This document shows, in pieces, positions 7,533-14,751 of a stretch of 64,000 nucleotides of DNA. The notes beneath the pieces were generated by a model that was not told the DNA's origin, ran no database searches, and was given only the letters and a program-made list of their open reading frames with translations. The stretch is taken from positions 1,116,001-1,180,000 of the forward strand of contig NZ_JBCNKR010000006.1 of assembly GCF_039595935.1 (NCBI RefSeq). Reading direction: 5' to 3'. Both the position numbers and the translations under genes were made by a program. The stretch's first letter is position 1; the number at the start of each line of letters is the position of its first letter. The DNA comes from Flavobacterium sp. (GTDB lineage: Bacteria; Bacteroidota; Bacteroidia; Flavobacteriales; Flavobacteriaceae).

Positions 7533-9623
7533 ATGGAAAGTTTTAGAACAGAAATAGAAAATCCGGTAGTTCAGAAGGAGATTATCGAATTAGAAAAAAA
7601 GATTCACTTATTCCGCGGAGGAAAAATTGATGATGAGCGTTTTCGTAGTCTTCGTTTAGCGCGTGGAATCTACGGTCAGCGTCAGGAAGGCGTTCAGATG
7701 ATTCGTATCAAATTGCCTTATGGAAAAGTGACCAGCGAGCAGTTAAGAAGAATTACAGAAGTGTCTGATGAATATTCTACAGGACGTTTGCACATTACAA
7801 CACGTCAGGATATTCAGATTCACTATGTGAGTTTAGACAGAACACCTGAACTTTGGGCAGATTTGGCTAAAGACGATATTACACTTCGTGAAGCTTGTGG
7901 AAACACCGTTAGAAATATCACAGGAAGCGAATTGGCTGGAGTTGACGTAAACGAACCATTTGATGTTTCGCCTTATGCACACGGACTTTTTCAATATTTG
8001 TTAAGAAACCCAATCTGTCAGGAAATGGGACGTAAATTTAAAATTTCGTTCTCATCTTCAGACGAAGATACGGCTTTGAGTTATTTGCATGATTTAGGAT
8101 TTATTCCGAAAATTAAAGACGGACAAAAAGGTTTCAAAATCATGTTCGGAGGAGGTTTAGGATCTCAGCCAGCACATGCTGAATTGCTTTCAGAATTTGT
8201 TCCCGTAAACGAAATCATTCCAACAGCAGAAGGAATCATTCGTATTTTCGACAGATACGGAGAGCGTGCAAAAAGAATGAAAGCGCGTATGAAATTCTTA
8301 ATCAAAGAAATGGGGAAAGATGTTTTCCTTGATTTGGTTGAAAAAGAGAAAAAAGCCATCGCATTTGAAACATACGAAATAGATACAACCGCTTTCGACG
8401 GACCAATTACAGAACCGTTATTAGAAGTTCCGCAAGTTACAATCGAAGATACAGAAGCGTATGAAGCGTGGAAAAAATCGAATGTAATTAAACAGAAACA
8501 AGATGGTTATTATGCGATTGGAATCAAAGTTTTATTAGGCGATTTTTATACTGATAAAGCCAGATTATTAGCCGATTTAATTAAAAATTACGGAGCAAAT
8601 GAATTGCGTTTTTCATTGCGTCAAAATATTGTAATACGAAACATAAAAGAAGAGAATCTTCCTTTCTTTTATCAAGAATTAGCCAAACTTGACTTTGTTC
8701 AATTAGGATATAATTCAGTTGGAGATATTACGGCATGTCCGGGTACTGATACTTGTAATTTGGGGATTGCAAGTAGTACCGGTATTGCAGAAGAATTAGA
8801 AAGAGTTTTAAGTACAGAATATCCTCAGTATTTAAACAACCGTGAAATCGAAATTAAAATTTCAGGCTGTATGAATGCCTGCGGACAACATAATATGTCT
8901 GCAATTGGATTTCAGGGAATGTCTATCAACTCAGGAAAACTGGTAGCTCCGGCTTTACAGGTTTTATTAGGTGGAGGAAGATTAGGAAACGGAGCAGGAC
9001 GTTTTGCTGATAAAGTAATCAAAGTACCTAGCCGTAGAGGTCCGGATGCGTTGCGTACCATCTTAAATGATTTTGATGCCAACGGAAGCGGACAAAAATT
9101 CCTAGATTATTATGATACAAAAGGAGAAAAATATTTCTACGAAATCTTAAAACCGTATGCAGATGTAACAAATTTAACAGAAGCTGATTTTGTGGATTGG
9201 GGTAACGCAGACAATTACGTAAAAGCAGTTGGAGTTGGAGAATGTGCCGGAGTGGTGATCGATTTAGTAGCGACATTATTATTTGAAGCTAAAGAAAAAT
9301 TGATCCTGGCTCAGGAATCTTTCAACGAGAAAAAATGGTCAGATGCTATTTATCATGCTTATGCAGGATTTGTAAACGGTGCAAAAGCATTGTTATTGGC
9401 AGAAAACCAAAAAACAAACCACCACGCAGGAATCGTTGATTTGTTTGATACAGTTTTCATCGAAACTAGTAAAATAGAATTAAACTCAACTTTTAAAGAT
9501 TTGGTTTACCAAATCAATAAAAATGAACCATCTGAAGCTTTCGCTAAAGATTACATTGCACAAGCAACAGTTTTCTTTGATAAAATCGAAACTTTCAGAG
9601 CACAGGAATTAGCAAATGCATAA
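7533..9623 (+). CDS. Assimilatory sulfite (nitrite/sulfite) reductase with C-terminal HEPN-like domain
   Basis: A siroheme and 4Fe-4S enzyme for six-electron reduction of sulfite to sulfide. The 696-residue protein has two ferredoxin-like nitrite/sulfite reductase repeats. Cluster ligands are Cys402/Cys408 (CX5C in CPGTDTC) and Cys446/Cys450 (CX3C in SGCMNAC). From about residue 560 the protein continues into a helical region not found in E. coli CysI, with LLFEAKEKLILAQESFNEKKWSDAIYHAYAGF and a following helix that look like a HEPN domain. Placed after cysN and overlapping cobA, it is most likely the sulfite reductase. What the HEPN part does is unknown. Confidence 0.92.
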   Translation: MESFRTEIENPVVQKEIIELEKKIHLFRGGKIDDERFRSLRLARGIYGQRQEGVQMIRIKLPYGKVTSEQLRRITEVSDEYSTGRLHITTRQDIQIHYVSLDRTPELWADLAKDDITLREACGNTVRNITGSELAGVDVNEPFDVSPYAHGLFQYLLRNPICQEMGRKFKISFSSSDEDTALSYLHDLGFIPKIKDGQKGFKIMFGGGLGSQPAHAELLSEFVPVNEIIPTAEGIIRIFDRYGERAKRMKARMKFLIKEMGKDVFLDLVEKEKKAIAFETYEIDTTAFDGPITEPLLEVPQVTIEDTEAYEAWKKSNVIKQKQDGYYAIGIKVLLGDFYTDKARLLADLIKNYGANELRFSLRQNIVIRNIKEENLPFFYQELAKLDFVQLGYNSVGDITACPGTDTCNLGIASSTGIAEELERVLSTEYPQYLNNREIEIKISGCMNACGQHNMSAIGFQGMSINSGKLVAPALQVLLGGGRLGNGAGRFADKVIKVPSRRGPDALRTILNDFDANGSGQKFLDYYDTKGEKYFYEILKPYADVTNLTEADFVDWGNADNYVKAVGVGECAGVVIDLVATLLFEAKEKLILAQESFNEKKWSDAIYHAYAGFVNGAKALLLAENQKTNHHAGIVDLFDTVFIETSKIELNSTFKDLVYQINKNEPSEAFAKDYIAQATVFFDKIETFRAQELANA

Positions 9624-10389
9624 TATAAAACCCAAAATAACTTTAGTCGGTGCAGGTCCGGGCGATCCCGATTTACTGACGCTGAAAGCTGTAAAGGCAT
9701 TGGCTGAAGCAAATGTGGTTTTATACGATGCTTTGGCCAATGAAGAAATTCTGGATTATGCACCAAAAAATGCGATTCGAATTTTTGTTGGAAAAAGAAT
9801 CGGAAATCATGCCTACACGCAGGATCAGATTAATCAATTGATTGTAGATAATGCCTTGACTTATGGAAACGTTGTGAGATTAAAAGGCGGAGATCCATTT
9901 ATTTTTGGAAGAGGTGGCGAAGAAATTGATTTTGCAGAAAGTTTCGGAATAGAAACAATCGTAGTTCCAGGAATTTCATCAGTAGTTGCAGTTCCGGCAA
10001 GTCAGGGAATTTCAATTACCAAAAGAGGCATTTCAGAAAGCTTTTGGGCAATCACAGGCACAACTTCTGATAGAAAATTATCTTCAGATATTGCCTTATC
10101 AGCGAAATCATCAGCAACCGTTGTGATTTTGATGGGAATGCACAAATTGCCTCAAATCATCGATTTGTTTCAGAAAGAAGATAAAGGAAATTTACCCGTT
10201 GCAATCATTCAAAACGGAACAACAACGGAAGAAAAAGTGGGCATTGGAACAGTAGATTCGATTTTAGAAGTTGTAAAAGAAAAAGAATTAGGTTCGCCAG
10301 CTATTATTGTTTTAGGGGAAGTTGTCCGCGAAAGCCATAAACTAAAAGGTTTTTACGAAGAATTTCTATCAAAAGAAATCGTAAGATAA
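9616..10389 (+). CDS. cobA: Uroporphyrinogen-III C-methyltransferase (CobA/SUMT)
   Basis: Methylates uroporphyrinogen III twice with SAM to give precorrin-2, the first step toward siroheme, the cofactor of the sulfite reductase encoded just before. The 257-residue protein has the SUMT signatures VGAGPGDPDLLTLKA near the N-terminus and VRLKGGDPFIFGRGGEE at about 90-107. The start overlaps the end of the reductase gene by 8 bases, which implies coupled translation. It lacks the CysG N-terminal domains, which are supplied by the next gene. Confidence 0.95.
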   Translation: MHNIKPKITLVGAGPGDPDLLTLKAVKALAEANVVLYDALANEEILDYAPKNAIRIFVGKRIGNHAYTQDQINQLIVDNALTYGNVVRLKGGDPFIFGRGGEEIDFAESFGIETIVVPGISSVVAVPASQGISITKRGISESFWAITGTTSDRKLSSDIALSAKSSATVVILMGMHKLPQIIDLFQKEDKGNLPVAIIQNGTTTEEKVGIGTVDSILEVVKEKELGSPAIIVLGEVVRESHKLKGFYEEFLSKEIVR

Positions 10390-10424
10390 AATATAAATCA
10401 TCGAATTCTATTCGTTATAATTTT

Positions 10425-10485
10425 ACCATTAAGAGCATGAAGTTAATAAAGCGATGCTTAATCTTCCTTAATAACTTAATGGTAA
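10425..10485. repeat. Inverted repeat in the cobA-met8 gap
   Basis: TTACCATTAAG near 10423 and CTTAATGGTAA near 10474 are inverted copies at the ends of a short AT-rich stretch that also contains related internal words. The same arm words appear in the 2109-2186 repeat, so they may belong to one family. Confidence 0.4.
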
Positions 10486-10571
10486 GAAGAAAATTAAGAA
10501 AGCTCTTAATTTTTAAAAGGTAGATTTAAGAACAAAAAGGTATAATTTTGTTTAGATGAAATTAAATTAAA

Positions 10572-11153
10572 ATGGAACAAAACGAATTATATCCAATATT
10601 TCTAAAGCTTCACAATTTAAATGTTCTGATTGTAGGCGGAGGAAATGTCGGTCTGGAAAAGCTTTCTTTCTTGCTTAAGTCAAGTCCGAATGCAAATGTT
10701 GAGGTAGTGGCAAAAGAATTTCATTTAGAAATAAAAGTTTTGGCCGAAAAGCATCCTTCGATAACATTAACAAGATCGAAGTTTAAAAAGAAAATGCTCA
10801 AAAAACGTCACATGGTAATTGCCTGTACAGACGATTTGAAAGTAAATAAAAGAGTTTACGATTTAGCGAGAGAACGTTATTTGATTTGCAACATAGCAGA
10901 TACGCCAGATTTATGTGACTATTATTTAGGCGGAATCGTAACAAAAGGAAATGTCAAAATAGCCATTTCGACAAACGGAAAATCACCGACAACAGCAAAA
11001 AGATTGCGTGAGTTTTTCGAAGAAGTAATTCCGGAAGATATCAACCAAATGGTTGAGAATCTGAATGAATACCGAAAAACGCTTAAAGGCAATTTTGAAG
11101 AAAAAGTTAAAAGGATGAATGAGATTACCTCTTCATTAAAAAATAAAGAGTAA
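10572..11153 (+). CDS. Precorrin-2 dehydrogenase / sirohydrochlorin ferrochelatase-like (Met8/CysG N-terminal type)
   Basis: Oxidises precorrin-2 to sirohydrochlorin with NAD and may also insert iron, which completes siroheme. The 193-residue protein has the Rossmann motif IVGGGNVGLEK near 18-28 and a region ICNIADTPDLCDYYLGGIVTKGNVKIAISTNGKSPT typical of Met8 and the CysG N-terminal half. A TAATTTTG box at 10543-10550 may provide an extra promoter. Together with cobA it gives the full siroheme branch. Confidence 0.92.
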   Translation: MEQNELYPIFLKLHNLNVLIVGGGNVGLEKLSFLLKSSPNANVEVVAKEFHLEIKVLAEKHPSITLTRSKFKKKMLKKRHMVIACTDDLKVNKRVYDLARERYLICNIADTPDLCDYYLGGIVTKGNVKIAISTNGKSPTTAKRLREFFEEVIPEDINQMVENLNEYRKTLKGNFEEKVKRMNEITSSLKNKE

Positions 11154-11250
11154 AAAAGTTTCGGAAAGAAATTAATGATAAAAATCATTGAAAGTACAAG
11201 GATTTATTCGTTTCTTTGCGTTATTAAGAATGATTATAAACAACAACATA

Positions 11251-12303
11251 ATGATTAAAACAGATATACTTATAATTGGAGCAGGGCCAACAGGTTTATT
11301 TGCCGTATTTGAGGCAGGATTGTTAAAATTAAAATGCCACATTTTAGATGCGCTTCCACAACCAGGAGGACAACTATCAGAGTTATATCCAAAAAAGCCA
11401 ATTTATGATATTCCTGGATTCCCAGAAGTATTAGCCGGAGATTTAGTTGACGGATTAATGGAGCAAATCAAACAATTTGAGCCAGGATTTACTTTAGGAG
11501 AACGTGCTGAAACAGTTGAAAAGCAAGAAGACGGGACTTTCATTGTAACATCAAACAAAGGAACTAAATTCCACGCGCCAGTTATCGCAATCGCTGGAGG
11601 TTTAGGAAGTTTTGAGCCTCGTAAACCACTTATCGAAGATATCGAGTTTTATGAAGATAAAGGAGTAAAATACTTCATCAAAAATCCTGAGAAATTCAGA
11701 GATAAAAGAGTTGTTATTGCAGGAGGAGGAGATTCAGCATTAGACTGGTCAATTTTCTTGGCAAATGTAGCTTCAGAAGTAACTTTAATCCACAGAAGAA
11801 ACGAATTTAGAGGAGCTTTAGATTCTGTAGAAAAAGTACAGGAATTAAAATCAGCAGGAAAAATCAAATTGATCACGCCAGCTGAAGTTATCGGAATCAA
11901 CGGTGCTGAGCATGTTGAATCATTAGATATTGAAGAAAACGGCGCACACCGTAAAATCGACTGCGACTATTTCATTCCACTTTTCGGATTAACACCAAAA
12001 TTAGGTCCAATTGGAGACTGGGGATTAGAAATCGAGAAAAATGCCATTAAAGTAAATAATGCGTTAGATTACCAAACTAATATTCCGGGAATCTTTGCTA
12101 TTGGAGACGTAAATACATACCCAGGAAAATTAAAATTAATCCTTTGCGGTTTCCACGAAGCAACTTTAATGTGCCAGGCTGCATACGGAATCATCAACCC
12201 AGGTAAAAAATACGTATTGAAATACACAACAGTATCGGGTGTAGACGGTTTCGACGGAACTCGTAAAGAAGCTCCAAAAGCGGTTGTGAAGGCGATTGTT
12301 TAA
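11251..12303 (+). CDS. Ferredoxin-NADP reductase, thioredoxin-reductase-like type
   Basis: A flavoprotein with two Rossmann motifs: FAD-binding LIIGAGPTGLFAVFEAG at the N-terminus and NAD(P)-binding VVIAGGGDSALDW in the middle. A C-terminal GIFAIGDVNTYPGKLKLI region contacts FAD. No CXXC redox pair of thioredoxin reductase is present, so it fits the TrxR-like ferredoxin-NADP reductases. As last gene of the sulfur run it probably feeds electrons through ferredoxin to the sulfite reductase (inference). An in-frame TTG at 11188 is upstream, but the ATG at 11251 begins the conserved FAD-binding strand and was chosen. Confidence 0.88.
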   Translation: MIKTDILIIGAGPTGLFAVFEAGLLKLKCHILDALPQPGGQLSELYPKKPIYDIPGFPEVLAGDLVDGLMEQIKQFEPGFTLGERAETVEKQEDGTFIVTSNKGTKFHAPVIAIAGGLGSFEPRKPLIEDIEFYEDKGVKYFIKNPEKFRDKRVVIAGGGDSALDWSIFLANVASEVTLIHRRNEFRGALDSVEKVQELKSAGKIKLITPAEVIGINGAEHVESLDIEENGAHRKIDCDYFIPLFGLTPKLGPIGDWGLEIEKNAIKVNNALDYQTNIPGIFAIGDVNTYPGKLKLILCGFHEATLMCQAAYGIINPGKKYVLKYTTVSGVDGFDGTRKEAPKAVVKAIV

Positions 12304-12356
12304 TCGAAGGTGCTGAGGTTCTAAGGGACTAAGACGCTAAGGTTTTTTTATATAGA

Positions 12357-12387
12357 AAGCTCAAACTTTTAGTTTGGGCTTTTTTTA
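12357..12387 (+). terminator. Terminator after the ferredoxin-NADP reductase gene
   Basis: The stem AAGCTCAAAC/GTTTGGGCTT with a short loop is followed by seven T. It closes the sulfate assimilation run before the riboswitch-controlled methionine genes. Confidence 0.8.
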
Positions 12388-12391
12388 TTAA

Positions 12392-12530
12392 TCCCGGAGG
12401 GATGACATATTTATAGAATAAATTTGATGTCGTTTGAGAAAGAGCTCCAGCGGAGCGAAATATATGTCGCTCCGCTGGAGCTTTTGCGTTGTGTAGATTG
12501 TTTTCTATAAATATTATGCTCCTCCGGAGC
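12392..12530. repeat. Nested palindromic repeat element, copy 1
   Basis: An inner perfect 15-base inverted repeat (AGCTCCAGCGGAGCG at 12443-12457 against 12468-12482) is framed by outer arms that include TATTTATAGAA and TTCTATAAATA. The left end TCCCGGAGGGATGACATAT matches the left end of the element at 59353-59510 in design and bases (TCCCGnAGGGATnACATAT), while the inner hairpin differs. No coding capacity is visible. Confidence 0.7.
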
Positions 12531-12549
12531 TAAAATTATATAAAAGAAA

Positions 12550-12592
12550 AACCTTAGAACCTTAGCATCTCAGTCCCTCAGAACCTTAGAAA
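12550..12592. repeat. CTTAG-word repeat
   Basis: Repeated short words such as ACCTTAGAACCTTAG fill this stretch. Inverse or same-sense copies of these words are at 12310-12343, 13033-13072, 14706-14748 and 48175-48206, always in gaps between genes. Confidence 0.5.
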
Positions 12593-12598
12593 AAAACA

Positions 12599-12630
12599 TT
12601 TGCAAATCGAAACCCTATTTCATACCTTTG
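12599..12630 (+). promoter_or_regulatory. Promoter for the SAM riboswitch and metH
   Basis: TTTG at 12599-12602 and TACCTTTG at 12623-12630 lie 20 bases apart and fit the flavobacterial consensus. Transcription would start just before the riboswitch. Confidence 0.65.
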
Positions 12631-12647
12631 CACTGTTCTTAAAATTA

Positions 12648-12742
12648 TTGTTCGTTATCACGAAAGGCGGAGGGATAGACCCGATGAAACCTTAGCAACC
12701 CTTTATCATAAAGAAGGTGCTAAATTCTACTTTATACGACAT
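12648..12742 (+). ncRNA. SAM riboswitch (S-box leader)
   Basis: The order of conserved blocks fits the SAM-I riboswitch class: TTATCACGA, then GGCGGAGGGAT, then CCCGATGAAACC, then TTAGCAACC, then a variable hairpin (CTTTATCATAAAG), then GGTGCTAAATTC. It binds S-adenosylmethionine and should lower expression of the methionine synthase and metF genes when SAM is plentiful. The aptamer ends about 340 bases before the metH start, so the expression platform must lie in that long leader. I cannot assign it with certainty. Confidence 0.9.
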
Positions 12743-12851
12743 TTTCCAGTATTAAAGATAGATAACACAAATACATACTCGTATTTCTCAAAACTTTTCT
12801 CGATAACATATAATATTTACTGAAACAGATTCTGTATCAGGAGCGAATCAT

Positions 12852-12955
12852 TGGCGCATTTTTGCTTTCAATAGTTCCCGCTTTTCGTTGCAATCTTTTG
12901 TTTTTTAAAGAAAAAAACAAAAGGATTTCCACTTCAATCGGGGCTAATGAGCCAG
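12852..12955 (-). repeat. Modular hairpin repeat, copy A (reverse orientation)
   Basis: A long imperfect hairpin inside the riboswitch leader. Its centre CTTTTGTTTTTT/AAAAAACAAAAG is framed by TTGCAATC and GATTTCCACTTCAATC, then by CCCG and CGGG. On the minus strand it reads GATTGAAGTGGAAATCC, hairpin, GATTGCAACGAAAAGCGGGA. The same framing words with a different centre occur at 14550-14635. It may influence riboswitch read-through because it lies in the leader RNA. Confidence 0.6.
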
Positions 12956-13083
12956 CAATAGTGAGTTTTTGGAACCAAAGTGAAAAAATATCGAAGCAGA
13001 CCTGTTAGGTTTAACTTCACAATCATAATAAAAAAACTTAGCATCTTAGAACCTTAGCGTCTTAGTAGCTAAAAGAAAACAAC

Positions 13084-14088
13084 ATGGCAATAACAATTCA
13101 AGAAGCAATAAAAAAAAATATCCTAATCCTTGACGGAGCAATGGGAACAATGTTGCAACGCTATAATTTCTCAGAAGAAGATTTCAGAGGAGAGCGTTTC
13201 AAAGATTTCCCACATCCGTTAAAAGGAAACAACGATTTACTATCCCTAACACAACCACAAGCAATCCGCGATGTACATGCCGCTTATTTTGAAGCTGGTG
13301 CTGACATCGTAGAAACCAACACCTTCTCAGGAACGACAATCGGTATGGCCGATTATCACATGGAAGATTTGGTTTACGAGTTAAACTATGAATCGGCAAA
13401 ACTCGCGCGCGAGGTTGCCGATGAGTTTACCGCAAAAAATCCGGAGAAACCACGTTTCGTTGCCGGTTCAATCGGACCTACAAACCGTACAGCAAGTATG
13501 TCGCCAGACGTAAATGATCCAGGTTACAGAGCCGTAACGTTTGACGATTTACGAATTGCGTACAAACAACAAGCAGAAGCTTTAATGGACGGTGGCTGTG
13601 ATTTACTTTTAGTAGAAACAATCTTTGATACATTAAACGCAAAAGCAGCACTTTTTGCAATTGAAGAAGTAAAAGAAGAACGAAATCTTGATATTCCAAT
13701 CATGGTTTCAGGAACGATTACAGATGCTTCAGGAAGAACACTTTCTGGACAAACCGTTGAAGCGTTTTGGATTTCAGTTTCACATATTCCGTTATTAAGC
13801 GTTGGATTCAATTGCGCTCTTGGAGCCGATTTGCTGAAGCCGTATTTGAAAACATTAGCACATAATACAAGCTTTAATGTTTCGGCGCATCCAAACGCAG
13901 GATTGCCAAACGCTTTCGGACAATACGATGAAACACCAGAGCAAACACAGGCTTTCATTAAAGAATATTTAGAGGATAATTTAATCAATATCATCGGAGG
14001 TTGTTGCGGAACAACTCCAGATCATATTCGATTAATGGCTGAGGTTGCAAAGGATTATAAGCCTAGAGTGGCGCCAGGTTTAGTGTAA
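13084..14088 (+). CDS. Methionine synthase, homocysteine-binding (N-terminal) part, split MetH
   Basis: The zinc-dependent homocysteine S-methyltransferase module of MetH as a separate 334-residue protein. It starts with [15 protein letters not shown], and the zinc ligands are Cys244 (FNCALGAD) and Cys307/Cys308 ([10 protein letters not shown]). It would hold homocysteine and take the methyl group from the cobalamin of the second part, encoded at 14752-17427. It is the first gene after the SAM riboswitch. The break is at a natural domain border and nothing suggests a damaged gene. Confidence 0.93.
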   Translation: MAITIQEAIKKNILILDGAMGTMLQRYNFSEEDFRGERFKDFPHPLKGNNDLLSLTQPQAIRDVHAAYFEAGADIVETNTFSGTTIGMADYHMEDLVYELNYESAKLAREVADEFTAKNPEKPRFVAGSIGPTNRTASMSPDVNDPGYRAVTFDDLRIAYKQQAEALMDGGCDLLLVETIFDTLNAKAALFAIEEVKEERNLDIPIMVSGTITDASGRTLSGQTVEAFWISVSHIPLLSVGFNCALGADLLKPYLKTLAHNTSFNVSAHPNAGLPNAFGQYDETPEQTQAFIKEYLEDNLINIIGGCCGTTPDHIRLMAEVAKDYKPRVAPGLV

Positions 14089-14091
14089 AAA

Positions 14092-14514
14092 ATGATAGAA
14101 GGTAAATCTGAAAGAGTAGCAGGGATTGTAATTTTTATTGGGATATTAATTTTCATCATTTTTTCAATTAAAAATGCTGATAAATATAATGACTATAAAA
14201 AGACATTCAAAGGAGAAACGATTGGATTTGTAACTAGAATTGAACGCGAAGGGAAAAGAGATTATTTAAAATATTATTTCTATTCAGATAGGAAAATTTT
14301 ATCAGAGGTTTCTAGTCAAAATTATGGACTTGTAAATAAGTTTTATAAAGTAAAATATGATTTAAATAATCCTGAGCAAAATTACATTGTTTTGGGAGAA
14401 GAGTTACAACCAGATTCTTTAACTCTTGTAAAAGCAGGTTTTACAAAAACAAAATATTATTTCTATGATGCGGGAGTTACATGTAAATACATAGAGAAAG
14501 AAAAATGGGAATAA
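14092..14514 (+). CDS. Small single-pass membrane protein of unknown function
   Basis: 140 residues. I do not recognise the family. A hydrophobic helix at about 9-27 follows a short charged N-terminus, and the rest looks like a soluble beta-rich domain with many Tyr and Lys (YLKYYFYSDRK, YKVKYDLNNPEQNYIVL). The start lies only 3 bases after the stop of the first metH half, so it is translated with the methionine genes and sits under the SAM riboswitch. A role in methionine synthesis is not implied by any motif; it could be a late insertion between the two metH halves. Confidence 0.7.
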   Translation: MIEGKSERVAGIVIFIGILIFIIFSIKNADKYNDYKKTFKGETIGFVTRIEREGKRDYLKYYFYSDRKILSEVSSQNYGLVNKFYKVKYDLNNPEQNYIVLGEELQPDSLTLVKAGFTKTKYYFYDAGVTCKYIEKEKWE

Positions 14515-14549
14515 TTTCGAGATATAAATTTGTTATGAAACGTAATGTT

Positions 14550-14635
14550 GCGTGAGGGATAGAAGTGAAAAGCCCACAGCCTGACGAAGGAAGTGCGAGG
14601 ACTTGTAACGGATAGCCCGGCCGAAGGACACGCCC
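14550..14635 (+). repeat. Modular hairpin repeat, copy B
   Basis: Framed by GCGTG (14550-14554) and CACGC (14629-14633). It reads GAGGGATAGAAGTGAAAAGCC, a variable centre, then ACTTGTAACGGATAGCCCGG. These two framing segments match those of the element at 12852-12955, which lies in the opposite orientation with a different centre. No open reading frame. Confidence 0.65.
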
Positions 14636-14751
14636 AAATTAAAATATTGAAAACGAATATACCTACAAGGTTTTAAAAACCTCGCAGGAAAGAAAATAGA
14701 ATAAAAAACTTAGAACCTTAGTATCTCAGGATCTTAGTAACTTAGAAAGAA

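Noticed and set aside
11188..11250. TTG start giving 21 extra residues on the ferredoxin-NADP reductase
   Set aside because: The extra residues do not match the family start, and the ATG at 11251 begins the FAD-binding strand.
13524..13994. 156-residue reading frame on the minus strand inside the first metH half
   Set aside because: It is fully within a strongly conserved gene on the other strand and shows no protein family features.
13084..14088. metH considered as a broken gene because it is split
   Set aside because: Both parts have complete domains, separate starts and all catalytic residues, and a split MetH is known in Bacteroidota.
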